A stretch of DNA of 10,372 nt, taken from positions 1 through 10,372 of the forward strand of contig JAHBAP020000187.1 of NCBI GenBank assembly GCA_018500005.2, given 5' to 3'. Below, piece by piece: positions 1 to 7,170 of this stretch. Position 1 is the stretch's first letter. The number at the start of each line of letters is the position of its first letter. The position numbers and the translations under genes were made by a program. The notes below the pieces were generated by a model. That model saw only the letters and a list, made by a program, of their open reading frames with translations, had not been told where the DNA came from and searched no databases. This stretch comes from Mycobacterium sp. (GTDB lineage Bacteria; Actinomycetota; Actinomycetes; Mycobacteriales; Mycobacteriaceae).

Positions 1-645
1 CAGGTACACGGTGGCATTGGCGGTCCGGATTCCACCGCACACCACCCCGGCATCGTTGACCCGCAGACTGTCGGTCGACCCGCTCACCGTCAGCGGCTGG
101 CCCTGAACGGTTTTGTGCTCACCGACGATGTCCTCAGGTGCGATCTGGCCCGGGACGACGTGGTAGTTGAGTACGCCGGTCAACATTTTCGGGTCGCCCT
201 TGAGCTTCTCGAGGGTTTCCGGACTGACCTTCCCGAACGCCTCATCGGTCGGGGCGAAGACGGTGTACTGCCCGGTGTTGACGGCGTCGAAGAGGTTGAC
301 CTCGGGATTGAGGTTGCCCATCAGCGCACCCGCGAAGGTCGTCAACAACGGACTGTTGCCCAATGCCACCGCGACCGGATCGCGGCCCATGCCGTCGAGT
401 GCGCCGGGGCCGGCCGGAACCGCCAGCACGTAGTTCTCGCAGCCGGACCCGCTCACACCGGCGGGAATCGGAACCTCGGTTCTGGTGGGGGTCCGCTCGG
501 TCGGCTTCGGTGCCGGCGACTCCCCGGCGGGTGCCCGGTGCGGCGCAGGAGCGGCTTCGGGTACCGCGGCATTGCTCGAACAGCCTGCGAGTATCAGGGC
601 GGCGGCGAGGCAGGCGGCGCTGCCGATCGTGCGGCGAGCCGTCAT
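1..645 (-). CDS. MPT83/MPT70-like fasciclin-domain lipoprotein (3' end cut by window edge)
   Basis: Exported, lipid-anchored surface protein with one fasciclin (FAS1) domain, of the MPT83/MPT70 family; FAS1 domains generally mediate adhesion, but the exact role here is not visible. The ATG at 645-643 is chosen because GAGGAG lies 5 bases upstream and it opens a classic signal peptide: two Arg at residues 4-5, a hydrophobic stretch, then the lipobox L19-A20-G21-C22. Residues 28-60 are a Pro/Ala/Thr-rich linker of the kind that spans the cell wall. The FAS1 domain fills the rest, with the H1 motif [10 protein letters not shown] and the H2 motif YHVVPG. Cys69 (GCENYV) and Cys203 (VVCGG) match the disulfide pair of MPT70. 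215 residues are visible and the last, ATVYL, is close to the usual C-terminus, so perhaps 10 are missing. It is divergent from dxr, as mpt83 is in M. tuberculosis. Family assignment is strong; whether it is the mpt83 orthologue or a paralogue is open. Confidence 0.9.
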   Translation of the reverse strand, partial: MTARRTIGSAACLAAALILAGCSSNAAVPEAAPAPHRAPAGESPAPKPTERTPTRTEVPIPAGVSGSGCENYVLAVPAGPGALDGMGRDPVAVALGNSPLLTTFAGALMGNLNPEVNLFDAVNTGQYTVFAPTDEAFGKVSPETLEKLKGDPKMLTGVLNYHVVPGQIAPEDIVGEHKTVQGQPLTVSGSTDSLRVNDAGVVCGGIRTANATVYL

Positions 646-650
646 CTTCT

Positions 651-656
651 CTCCTC
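651..656 (-). promoter_or_regulatory. Shine-Dalgarno sequence of the fasciclin lipoprotein gene
   Basis: GAGGAG on the minus strand, 5 bases before the ATG at 645. It fixes the start codon, and it contrasts with the other unit-heading genes in this window, which have no Shine-Dalgarno sequence. Confidence 0.75.
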
Positions 657-683
657 AATCAAGGCGCGAACGATCACACACGG

Positions 684-689
684 CACAAT
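684..689 (+). promoter_or_regulatory. Predicted -10 box for leaderless dxr transcript
   Basis: CACAAT keeps the A at position 2 and T at position 6 of the TANNNT consensus, but position 1 is C. With standard spacing, transcription would begin exactly on the G of the GTG start codon at 696. No Shine-Dalgarno sequence precedes that codon, which fits leaderless translation. This is inference from position and motif only. Confidence 0.4.
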
Positions 690-690
690 A
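685..690 (-). promoter_or_regulatory. Predicted -10 box for the fasciclin lipoprotein gene
   Basis: TATTGT read on the minus strand fits the mycobacterial TANNNT consensus. Standard spacing puts the transcript start near 678, giving a leader of about 33 bases that contains the GAGGAG ribosome binding site. No convincing -35 hexamer is seen, which is common in mycobacteria. It overlaps the candidate -10 box of dxr on the other strand. Confidence 0.45.
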
Positions 691-695
691 GATCG

Positions 696-1877
696 GTGAC
701 CTCCGCTGACCGCCTCCGCGTGCTGATCCTCGGTAGTACCGGTTCGATCGGCACTCAGGCGCTCGAGGTCATCGCCGCCAATCCGGACCGGTTCGAGGTG
801 GTCGGACTTGCGGCCGGTGGGGGCAATCCAGATCTACTGGCCCGCCAGCGCGCCGAAACCGGGGTCAACCGCATCGCGGTGGCCGATCAGGCTGCCGCTG
901 ACCTGATCGGCGAGGTCACCTATGCCGGATCGGACGCGGCCACCCGGCTGGTGCAGGACGCCGCCGAAACGACCGGGGTCGACGTCGTCCTCAACGCCCT
1001 GGTCGGGGCGTTGGGCCTGGAGCCCACTCTGGCCGCGCTGGCCACCGGTGCGAGGCTGGCGCTGGCCAATAAGGAATCCCTGGTCGCCGGCGGACCGCTG
1101 GTTCTCAAGGCGGCCCAACCCGGCCAGATCGTGCCGGTGGACTCCGAACACTCGGCGCTGGCCCAGTGCCTGCGATCCGGTACCGCCGAGGAGGTGGCAA
1201 GGCTGGTTCTGACCGCCTCCGGCGGACCGTTCCGCGGCTGGTCGACTGCCCAGTTGGAGTCGGTGACGCCGGAGCAGGCCGGTGCCCACCCGACCTGGAG
1301 CATGGGTCCAATGAACACGCTGAACTCGGCGTCGCTGGTCAACAAGGGCCTGGAGCTGATCGAGACACATCTGCTCTTCGGTGTTCCCTACGGGCGAATC
1401 GACGTGGTCGTCCACCCGCAGTCGATTGTGCACTCGATGGTGACCTTCGTCGATGGTTCCACGATCGCCCAGGCCAGCCCGCCCGATATGAAGCTGCCCA
1501 TTGCGCTGGCCCTGGGCTGGCCCCATCGGGTGCCCGGGTCGGCCGCCGCCTGTGACTTCAGCACCGCCGCCACCTGGGAGTTCGAGCCGGTGGACAACAC
1601 CGTCTTCCCCGCGGTGGACCTGGCCCGCCAGGCCGGTGAGGCAGGCGGATGCATGACCGCGGTCTACAACGCGGCCAACGAGGAGGCGGCCGAGGCCTTC
1701 CTGGCCGGGCGGATCCGATTCCCGGCCATCGTGAGGACAATCACCGACGTGCTGGCCGCCGCCGACCAGTGGGCCGCGCAACCGGCTACCGTGGAGGACG
1801 TACTCGACGCCCAGCGATGGGCCCGGCAACGTGCACGCGACGCCATCGCGGCACAGGAGGTCACTACCTACCGATGA
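696..1877 (+). CDS. dxr: 1-deoxy-D-xylulose 5-phosphate reductoisomerase
   Basis: Cytosolic enzyme that converts DXP to 2-C-methyl-D-erythritol 4-phosphate with NADPH, the committed step of the MEP isoprenoid pathway and the target of fosmidomycin. The protein has 393 residues. The Rossmann NADPH loop GSTGSIG is at residues 13-19. The metal-binding pair Asp149 and Glu151 lies in DSEHSA, with Glu220 in NKGLELIE; these correspond to D151, E153 and E222 of the M. tuberculosis enzyme. The conserved tract [16 protein letters not shown] is present. GTG 696 is chosen because the homologous sequence begins there; the same frame stays open upstream, but that extension runs antisense to the lipoprotein gene. 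There is no Shine-Dalgarno sequence, and a possible -10 box 7 bases upstream suggests a leaderless mRNA. The C-terminus is shorter than the 413-residue M. tuberculosis protein. The stop overlaps the rip1 start (ATGA), so the two genes are probably translationally coupled. Confidence 0.96.
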   Translation: MTSADRLRVLILGSTGSIGTQALEVIAANPDRFEVVGLAAGGGNPDLLARQRAETGVNRIAVADQAAADLIGEVTYAGSDAATRLVQDAAETTGVDVVLNALVGALGLEPTLAALATGARLALANKESLVAGGPLVLKAAQPGQIVPVDSEHSALAQCLRSGTAEEVARLVLTASGGPFRGWSTAQLESVTPEQAGAHPTWSMGPMNTLNSASLVNKGLELIETHLLFGVPYGRIDVVVHPQSIVHSMVTFVDGSTIAQASPPDMKLPIALALGWPHRVPGSAAACDFSTAATWEFEPVDNTVFPAVDLARQAGEAGGCMTAVYNAANEEAAEAFLAGRIRFPAIVRTITDVLAAADQWAAQPATVEDVLDAQRWARQRARDAIAAQEVTTYR

Positions 1878-3115
1878 TGTTCGTGATCGGCATCGTGCTG
1901 TTCGCACTGGCCATTCTGGTGTCGGTGGCACTGCACGAGTGCGGCCACATGTGGGTTGCCCGCGCCACCGGGATGAAGGTCCGGCGCTACTTCGTCGGCT
2001 TCGGGCCCACGCTGTGGTCCACGATGCGGCGCAACAAGTTGGGTTCGACCGAATACGGCGTGAAGGCCATTCCGCTGGGCGGGTTCTGCGATATCGCCGG
2101 TATGACCGCTGTCGAGGAGCTTCGCCCCGAAGACGAGCCGTACGCGATGTACAAGCAGAAGACCTGGAAACGGGTCGCGGTGCTCTTCGCCGGTCCGGCA
2201 ATGAATTTCATCATCGGACTGGTCCTCGTCTACGCGATCGCGGTGATCTGGGGACTGCCCAATCTCCATCCGCCGACCTCAGCCGTCGTCGGTGAGACGA
2301 CCTGCGTCAAGCCGGAAGTGACCAAAGGCGAACTGGGTGACTGCACCGGGTCCGGGCCGGCCTCGGCCGCCGGCATCAAGGCCGGTGATGTCGTGGTCAA
2401 GGTCGGCGCCACCGAGGTGAAAACCTTCGAGGAGATGGTCTCGGCGGTGCAGAAGTCCGCTGGGCCCACGCCCTTCGTGCTGGAGCGCACCGTAGACGGC
2501 ACGACGTCGACCGTCGACACCGTCGTCGATGTCAGCACCACCAAGCGCTGGGTCGCCCCGGCCGGCGGGGGGGACGCCACCGGTCCGTCCGATGTCGGTG
2601 CCATCGGCATCACCGCCGCCCAGTTCGGGCCCACCCATTACAACGTGCTCTCCGCGGTTCCGGCGACCTTCGCCTTCACCGGCGACCTGGCCGTCGAGAT
2701 CGGCAAGTCCCTGGCGAAGATCCCCTCGAAGGTCGGCGCGCTGGTGAATGCCATCGGCGGCGGCGAACGTGATCCCGAGACCCCGATCAGCGTCGTCGGC
2801 GCCAGTATCATCGGCGGCGACACCGTCGACCATGGGCTGTGGGTGGCGTTCTGGTTCTTCCTGGCGCAGTTGAACTTCGTCCTCGGCGCCATCAACCTGG
2901 TGCCACTGCTTCCGTTCGACGGCGGGCATATCGCCGTCGCGGTGTTCGAAAAGCTACGCAATATGCTTCGCGCAGCGCGCGGCCTGATGCCGGCCGCGCC
3001 GGTGGACTACGGCAAGCTGATGCCGGCCACCTACGTGATCCTCGTTCTGGTGATGGGTTACATGGCCTTGACCGTCACCGCCGACCTGGTGAATCCAATC
3101 CGCTTGTTCCAGTAG
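1874..3115 (+). CDS. rip1: Site-2 intramembrane zinc metalloprotease Rip1 (RseP/S2P family)
   Basis: Membrane protease of regulated intramembrane proteolysis. In mycobacteria Rip1 cleaves anti-sigma factors and other membrane proteins, and affects envelope lipids, virulence and division. It has 413 residues. The zinc motif HECGH is at 21-25, inside the first membrane segment, and the third ligand Asp349 lies in LLPFDGGH. Further membrane segments are about 103-128 (containing GPAMN), 322-342 and 385-404. A periplasmic PDZ domain occupies roughly 140-245, with GIKAGD at 167-172. Two adjacent ATGs (1874 and 1877) are possible; the first overlaps the dxr stop as ATGA and gives the MMFV N-terminus recalled for the M. 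tuberculosis protein. Relative to that protein (404 residues) it carries a few extra residues near 50-58. A seven-G run at 2567-2573 lies in the loop after the PDZ domain. The position between dxr and ispG is the conserved one. Confidence 0.96.
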   Translation: MMFVIGIVLFALAILVSVALHECGHMWVARATGMKVRRYFVGFGPTLWSTMRRNKLGSTEYGVKAIPLGGFCDIAGMTAVEELRPEDEPYAMYKQKTWKRVAVLFAGPAMNFIIGLVLVYAIAVIWGLPNLHPPTSAVVGETTCVKPEVTKGELGDCTGSGPASAAGIKAGDVVVKVGATEVKTFEEMVSAVQKSAGPTPFVLERTVDGTTSTVDTVVDVSTTKRWVAPAGGGDATGPSDVGAIGITAAQFGPTHYNVLSAVPATFAFTGDLAVEIGKSLAKIPSKVGALVNAIGGGERDPETPISVVGASIIGGDTVDHGLWVAFWFFLAQLNFVLGAINLVPLLPFDGGHIAVAVFEKLRNMLRAARGLMPAAPVDYGKLMPATYVILVLVMGYMALTVTADLVNPIRLFQ

Positions 3116-3134
3116 GAGCTTGTTCTAGTAGGAG
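3103..3134 (+). repeat. 16-base tandem duplication across the rip1 stop and ispG ribosome binding site
   Basis: The unit cttgttccagtaggag (3103-3118) is followed immediately by cttgttctagtaggag (3119-3134), differing only at the eighth base. The first copy encodes the Leu-Phe-Gln end of Rip1 plus its TAG stop; the second repeats both the TAG and the AGGAG ribosome binding site. Confidence 0.9.
3130..3134 (+). promoter_or_regulatory. Shine-Dalgarno sequence of ispG
   Basis: AGGAG, 6 bases before the ispG ATG at 3141, which is good spacing. An identical AGGAG at 3114-3118, over the rip1 stop, is 22 bases from the ATG and too far to serve that start. The second copy comes from the tandem duplication. 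Confidence 0.8.
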
Positions 3135-3140
3135 TTAGAC

Positions 3141-4307
3141 ATGACCTCCATCGGTTTGGGCCTGCCGGCCGCTCCGCCTCCGGTGCTCGCCCCGCGTCGC
3201 AAGACCCGTCAACTCATGGTCGGCAACGTCGGCGTCGGCAGCGACTACCCCATCCCGGTGCAGTCGATGTGCACCACCAAGACGCACGACGTCAACGCGA
3301 CGCTGCAGCAGATCGCCGAACTCACTGCGGCCGGCTGCGATATCGTCCGGGTGGCCTGCCCGCGCCAGGAGGACGCCGACGCACTGCCCGAGATCGCCAG
3401 GCACAGCAACCTTCCGGTGATCGCCGACATCCATTTCCAGCCTAAGTACATCTTCGCCGCGATCGACGCCGGATGTGCGGCGGTGCGGGTGAACCCCGGC
3501 AACATCAAGGAGTTCGACGGCAGGGTCGGCGAGGTCGCCAAAGCCGCTGGCGCGGCGGGCATCCCGATCCGCATCGGCGTCAACGCCGGATCGCTGGACA
3601 AGCGGATGCTGGAGAAGTACGGAAAGGCGACCCCGGAGGCGCTGGTCGAGTCCGCGCTCTGGGAGGCCTCGCTGTTCGAGGAACACGGTTTCGGCGACAT
3701 CAAGATCAGCGTCAAGCACAACGACCCGGTGGTGATGGTCGCGGCCTACCGACTGCTGGCCGAAAGATGCGACTACCCCTTGCACCTGGGCGTCACCGAG
3801 GCCGGCCCGGCGTTCCAGGGCACCATCAAGTCGGCGGTGGCGTTCGGCGCACTGCTCGCGCAAGGGATCGGCGACACCATCCGAGTTTCGCTGTCGGCGC
3901 CGCCGGTCGAGGAGATCAAGGTCGGCGGTCAGATCCTGGAGTCGCTGAACCTGCGGCCCCGCGGATTGGAGATCGTGTCGTGCCCGTCCTGTGGCCGGGC
4001 CCAGGTCGACGTCTACACCCTGGCCAATGAGGTCACTGCGGGTCTGGAGGGTCTCGACGTCCCGTTGCGGGTTGCAGTGATGGGCTGTGTCGTCAACGGG
4101 CCCGGCGAGGCCCGCGAAGCCGACCTCGGGGTCGCCTCGGGCAACGGCAAGGGGCAGATCTTCGTCAAGGGCGAAGTGATCAAGACCGTGCCCGAAGCCA
4201 AGATCGTCGAGACGCTCATCGAGGAGGCGCTGCGTCTCGCCGAGGAAATGAAGGACGGCGGCACGGATGCGGCTACCGGCGGTTCGCCGGTCGTCACCGT
4301 AAGCTGA
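3141..4307 (+). CDS. ispG: 4-hydroxy-3-methylbut-2-en-1-yl diphosphate synthase (IspG/GcpE)
   Basis: Cytosolic [4Fe-4S] enzyme that reductively opens methylerythritol cyclodiphosphate to HMBPP, the penultimate MEP-pathway step, using ferredoxin or flavodoxin electrons. The protein has 388 residues, close to the 387 recalled for M. tuberculosis. The N-terminal TIM-barrel domain (about 20-270) has [12 protein letters not shown] and [14 protein letters not shown]. The C-terminal domain carries the cluster ligands Cys281 and Cys284 (SCPSCGR), Cys316 ([10 protein letters not shown]) and Glu323; the 3, 32 and 7 residue spacings match E. coli C270, C273, C305 and E312. The ATG at 3141 has AGGAG 6 bases upstream. 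The first 20 residues are Pro-rich and variable, as in other actinobacterial copies. It lies 25 bases after rip1 and is probably cotranscribed with dxr, so two steps of one pathway sit in one operon. Confidence 0.97.
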   Translation: MTSIGLGLPAAPPPVLAPRRKTRQLMVGNVGVGSDYPIPVQSMCTTKTHDVNATLQQIAELTAAGCDIVRVACPRQEDADALPEIARHSNLPVIADIHFQPKYIFAAIDAGCAAVRVNPGNIKEFDGRVGEVAKAAGAAGIPIRIGVNAGSLDKRMLEKYGKATPEALVESALWEASLFEEHGFGDIKISVKHNDPVVMVAAYRLLAERCDYPLHLGVTEAGPAFQGTIKSAVAFGALLAQGIGDTIRVSLSAPPVEEIKVGGQILESLNLRPRGLEIVSCPSCGRAQVDVYTLANEVTAGLEGLDVPLRVAVMGCVVNGPGEAREADLGVASGNGKGQIFVKGEVIKTVPEAKIVETLIEEALRLAEEMKDGGTDAATGGSPVVTVS

Positions 4308-4329
4308 AAAGGCTCCCCATAAGCCCTCC

Positions 4330-4335
4330 GGAAAG
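4330..4335 (+). promoter_or_regulatory. Weak Shine-Dalgarno sequence of the GNAT gene
   Basis: GGAAAG ends 6 bases before the ATG at 4342. It supports that start codon and membership of the operon rather than a separate leaderless transcript. Confidence 0.5.
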
Positions 4336-4341
4336 AACGCC

Positions 4342-5196
4342 ATGTCGGCTCCGTCACTGTTCCGCTCGGTTGACGGTCGGCGGGTGTCGGTGGTGCGGGA
4401 CGCCGCAGCGGTATCGCGAGTTCTTGCCGAGGACCCGGTCAGCGGCTGCATGGTGGCCGCTCGGGTAGCCGACCACGGCGTCGAGTCCAACGCTATCGGG
4501 GGGGAGTTGTGGACCCGGCGCCGAGTAGACGACTCGCTCTGCTACGCCGGCGCAAACCTGATCCCGTTGCGGGGAACGGTTCTCGATATAAGGGCATTCG
4601 CTGACCGGGCGCTCAGCACACCCCGGCGGTGTTCCTCAGTGGTCGGCCCCGCCGAGCTTGTGCTGCCGATGTGGGAGCGACTGGAACAGGGCTGGGGGCC
4701 GGCTCGCGACGTCCGGGACCGCCAGCCCCTGATGGCGTTGCGGTCCCGGCCGCGGGGCACCAGCGACCCCCGGGTGCGCCGGGTGCGGTTGGCGGAACTG
4801 GACGCTTATCTGGTCGCCGCCGTCGACATGTTCATCGGTGAGGTCGGCGTCGACCCCCGGGCCGGTGACGGTGGCCGCGGGTACCGCCGCCGGGTGTCAA
4901 ATCTGATCGCGGCGGGACGGGCGTTCGCCCGCTTCGAGAACGGGCAGGTGGTGTTCAAGGCCGAGATCGGGTCGCAGTCCCCGCTGGTCGGGCAGATCCA
5001 GGGGGTCTGGGTGCACCCGGGGTGGCGGGGTCGTGGTCTGGGCACCGCGGGCACCGCGGCGGTGGCTGAGGCGGTGGTGCAGAGTGGCCGGATCGCGAGC
5101 CTCTACGTCAACAGCTACAACACCGTCGCGCGGGCTGCCTACGCCCGGGTCGGCTTCCGCGAGGTGGGGATCTTCGCCACCGTTCTGCTCGACTGA
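4342..5196 (+). CDS. GNAT-family N-acetyltransferase with N-terminal DUF4081 domain (Rv2867c type)
   Basis: Predicted acetyl-CoA-dependent acyltransferase; the substrate is unknown. It has 284 residues in two parts. Residues about 20-125 form the actinobacterial DUF4081-type domain (VADHGVESNAIGGELWTRR, LIPLRG). Residues about 150-284 form the GNAT fold. The acetyl-CoA pyrophosphate loop is RGRGLG at 229-234, after GQIQGVWVHP, and is followed by SLYVNSYNTVARAAYARVGF, the typical last helix and strand with the catalytic-site Asn/Tyr region. The family is conserved next to ispG in mycobacteria and was recognised as the Rv2867c type from recalled sequence. The start has GGAAAG at suitable spacing; 34 bases separate it from ispG, so it is probably the last gene of the dxr operon. 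A seven-G run at 4498-4504 lies within codons for Ile-Gly-Gly-Glu. Family assignment is strong; biological function is unassigned. Confidence 0.9.
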   Translation: MSAPSLFRSVDGRRVSVVRDAAAVSRVLAEDPVSGCMVAARVADHGVESNAIGGELWTRRRVDDSLCYAGANLIPLRGTVLDIRAFADRALSTPRRCSSVVGPAELVLPMWERLEQGWGPARDVRDRQPLMALRSRPRGTSDPRVRRVRLAELDAYLVAAVDMFIGEVGVDPRAGDGGRGYRRRVSNLIAAGRAFARFENGQVVFKAEIGSQSPLVGQIQGVWVHPGWRGRGLGTAGTAAVAEAVVQSGRIASLYVNSYNTVARAAYARVGFREVGIFATVLLD

Positions 5197-5212
5197 TCCG
5201 GGTACCGCGAGA

Positions 5213-5273
5213 CTGAAACCAGGGCGGCAAATCGCGCCTTGCATTCAGGCGCCCGTTCCCGTCGACGTTTCAG
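5213..5273 (+). repeat. 61-base imperfect palindrome with central GC hairpin; possible terminator
   Basis: The outer arms CTGAAAC (5213-5219) and GTTTCAG (5267-5273) and the inner arms GCGCCT (5234-5239) and AGGCGC (5247-5252) share one centre at 5243; each outer arm lies exactly 14 bases from the inner hairpin. The inner loop is TGCATTC. Six of the 14 intervening pairs also match. It lies 17 bases after the GNAT stop and before the PBP promoter. It could be the terminator of the dxr operon, although no T-run follows, or a transcribed or protein-binding palindrome. Confidence 0.5.
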
Positions 5274-5324
5274 GCTCGATCGTCACGTAGCGCGCGCCTC
5301 CGCCGAATCCTGGTCACGAGCTCA

Positions 5325-5330
5325 TAACAT
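5325..5330 (+). promoter_or_regulatory. Predicted -10 box for leaderless PBP-gene transcript
   Basis: TAACAT matches TANNNT exactly and ends 8 bases before the ATG at 5339. Transcription from A5338 or A5339 would give a leader of one base or none. There is no Shine-Dalgarno sequence upstream of this ATG, and no -35 hexamer is recognised. Confidence 0.55.
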
Positions 5331-5338
5331 CTGCCCCA

Positions 5339-7147
5339 ATGGCAACTTTGGCAACAAAAGTCACAGGCATCGCAGCCACTCTGGCGTTGGTGTCCGGAAC
5401 GCTGTCGGCCTGCACACCGAAGGCCGATGGCCCAGCGCCCGCCGCCAAGCAGTTCCTCGCCGACCTCGGCCGGGGCGACACCGGCGCGGCCGCCGCCCTC
5501 AGCGACCGCCCGTCCGAGGCGCACGAAGCCCTCAACGAGGCGTGGTCCCGCCTGCAGGCGGACCGTCTGGACGCCACCGTCCTGGGATCGCGCTTCACCG
5601 GCGACACCGGCAGCGTGAACTACCGCTTCACTTGGCAGCTGCCCAAGAGCCGGACTTGGACCTACGACGGCGTGCTCAACATGATTCGCGATGAGGGCAC
5701 CTGGCGGGTGCGCTGGTCGGCCAGCGCCCTGCACCCGAGCCTGGGCGAGCATCAGACCGTCGAACTGCGCGCCGATCCGCCCAAGCGTGCCTCGGTCAAC
5801 GAGCTGGGCGGCACCGAGATCCTCGTGCCCGGCACCCTGTACCGCTACCAACTCGACGCGTCGCGGGCCGCCGGCAACCTGATGGGCACCGCCCGGGTGG
5901 TGACCGATGTGCTGCGCCAGTTCGACAACAGCCTGAACCCGCAGCGGCTGGCCGAGCAGGCCAGCTCGATGAAGGGGCCGCTCGACATCATCACGTTGCG
6001 GACCTCGGACCACGACAAGGTTTCGCAGGCGCTCGATGCCCTGCCCGGGGTGGTCGTCACCCCGCAGGCCGACATGTTGGCCACCGACGACGGTTTCGCA
6101 CCTGCGGTGGTCAACGAGGTCAAGAAGGCCGTCCTTGACGAGCTGGACGGCGAGGCGGGCTGGCGGGTGGTCAGCGTGAATCAGAACAGCGCCGACGTCG
6201 ATGTCCTCAACGAGGTCCCGCCCAAGCCGGCTCCGTCGGTGTCGGTGACGCTGGACCGACTGGTGCAGAACGCCGCCCAGCACGCGGTGGACGCGCAGGG
6301 GCACAAGGCCATGCTCGTCGTGATCAAGCCGTCCACCGGCGAGGTCCTCGCGGTGGCCCAGAACGGGGCCGCCGATGCCGACGGCCCGGCAGCCACGACC
6401 GGTCTCTACCCGCCGGGGTCGACGTTCAAGATCGTCACAGCCGGTGCGGCCATCGAGTCGAAGATGGCGACACCGGACAGCATGCTGGGTTGCCCGGGCG
6501 AGATCGAGATCGGGCACCGAATCATCCCAAACTACGACAAGTTCGACCTCGGTGTGGTGCCGATGGCCAAGGCGTTCGCCAACTCCTGTAACACCACCTT
6601 TGCCGAGCTGGCGAGCCGGATGAGCCCCACGGCGCTGACAGTTGCGGCTTCCCAGTTCGGGATCGGGCCGGACTACACCATGGACGGACTGACCACCGTC
6701 ACCGGCACCGTTCCCCCGACCGTGGATCTGGCCGAGCGCACCGAAGACGGGTTCGGCCAGGGCAAGATCCTGGTTACCCCGTTCGGTATGGCGCTGGCCG
6801 CGGCCACCGTCGCGGCCGGCCGAACGCCGACTCCGTTTCTCATCGCGGGCCGACAGACGACCGAGACTGGGGAGCATCCGCCGGTCGATCCGTCCGTCCT
6901 GGTCGGTCTGCGCTCGATGATGCGGCAGGTGGTGACCGACGGAACAGCGAAGGCCATCGACGGGATGGGCGAGGTGTACGGCAAGACGGGTGAGGCCGAA
7001 TACCAGGGCGGTTCGCATGCCTGGTTCACCGGCTACCGCGGGGATCTGGCGTTCGCCGGGCTGCTCGTCGGGGGCGGCAGTTCGACCTACGCGGTGCGGA
7101 TGGTGCACCAGATGCTTGAGGAACTGCCGCCGGACTTCCTGGCCTGA
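5339..7147 (+). CDS. Class B penicillin-binding lipoprotein, DD-transpeptidase (Rv2864c type, MecA_N domain)
   Basis: Predicted peptidoglycan DD-transpeptidase (crosslinking enzyme and beta-lactam target), lipid-anchored on the outer face of the membrane. It has 602 residues; the M. tuberculosis counterpart is, from memory, about 603. The signal peptide ends in the lipobox L22-S23-A24-C25 instead of the usual transmembrane anchor. An NTF2-like MecA_N domain covers about 33-150, then a PBP dimerisation region about 155-310, then the transpeptidase domain. Its catalytic motifs are all intact: S361-T-F-K364, S416-C-N418 and K549-T-G551. Cys385 and Cys417 are the only Cys besides the lipidated one, and could form a disulfide beside the active site (inference). 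The start has no Shine-Dalgarno sequence but a TAACAT box 8 bases upstream. The neighbouring gene converges on it 14 bases downstream. MecA_N-type PBPs include low-affinity resistance enzymes, but low affinity cannot be read from this sequence. Confidence 0.94.
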   Translation: MATLATKVTGIAATLALVSGTLSACTPKADGPAPAAKQFLADLGRGDTGAAAALSDRPSEAHEALNEAWSRLQADRLDATVLGSRFTGDTGSVNYRFTWQLPKSRTWTYDGVLNMIRDEGTWRVRWSASALHPSLGEHQTVELRADPPKRASVNELGGTEILVPGTLYRYQLDASRAAGNLMGTARVVTDVLRQFDNSLNPQRLAEQASSMKGPLDIITLRTSDHDKVSQALDALPGVVVTPQADMLATDDGFAPAVVNEVKKAVLDELDGEAGWRVVSVNQNSADVDVLNEVPPKPAPSVSVTLDRLVQNAAQHAVDAQGHKAMLVVIKPSTGEVLAVAQNGAADADGPAATTGLYPPGSTFKIVTAGAAIESKMATPDSMLGCPGEIEIGHRIIPNYDKFDLGVVPMAKAFANSCNTTFAELASRMSPTALTVAASQFGIGPDYTMDGLTTVTGTVPPTVDLAERTEDGFGQGKILVTPFGMALAAATVAAGRTPTPFLIAGRQTTETGEHPPVDPSVLVGLRSMMRQVVTDGTAKAIDGMGEVYGKTGEAEYQGGSHAWFTGYRGDLAFAGLLVGGGSSTYAVRMVHQMLEELPPDFLA

Positions 7148-7156
7148 ATTCTCCGG

Positions 7157-7170
7157 GCCGGTTAGCCGGC
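7157..7170. terminator. Short GC hairpin between convergent genes
   Basis: GCCGG and CCGGC pair around a TTAG loop, and the structure covers the stop codon of the Rieske gene. The position between two convergent genes suits a bidirectional terminator, but the stem is only 5 pairs and no T-run follows, so this is weak. Confidence 0.25.

Noticed and set aside
363..695. Upstream ATG extending dxr by 111 residues
   Set aside because: The extension is antisense to the lipoprotein gene, Arg/Pro-rich and unlike any Dxr; the conserved protein begins at GTG 696.
646..760. SigK-type promoter for the fasciclin lipoprotein
   Set aside because: mpt83/mpt70 are SigK-controlled in M. tuberculosis, but I find no CCGAAT-like -10 paired with a CCATCC-like -35 upstream of this gene on the minus strand.
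834..2201. Long open frame of 455 codons on the minus strand across dxr and rip1
   Set aside because: It is antisense to two clearly conserved genes, its product is a low-complexity Arg/Gly/Asp-rich string with no motif, and such frames are routine in high-GC coding DNA.
4308..4341. Hairpin GGCT/AGCC between ispG and the GNAT gene as a terminator or attenuator
   Set aside because: The stem is only four pairs with a seven-base loop and no T-run; that is expected by chance in GC-rich DNA.
3135..4490. Minus-strand open frame of 451 codons opposite ispG
   Set aside because: Shadow of ispG codon bias, with no recognisable domain and no ribosome binding site.
5270..7108. Minus-strand open frame of 612 codons opposite the PBP gene
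   Set aside because: Its length is striking, but the composition is His/Gly/Arg/Asp-rich as expected from the reverse of GC3-biased codons, and the plus strand carries all the PBP motifs.
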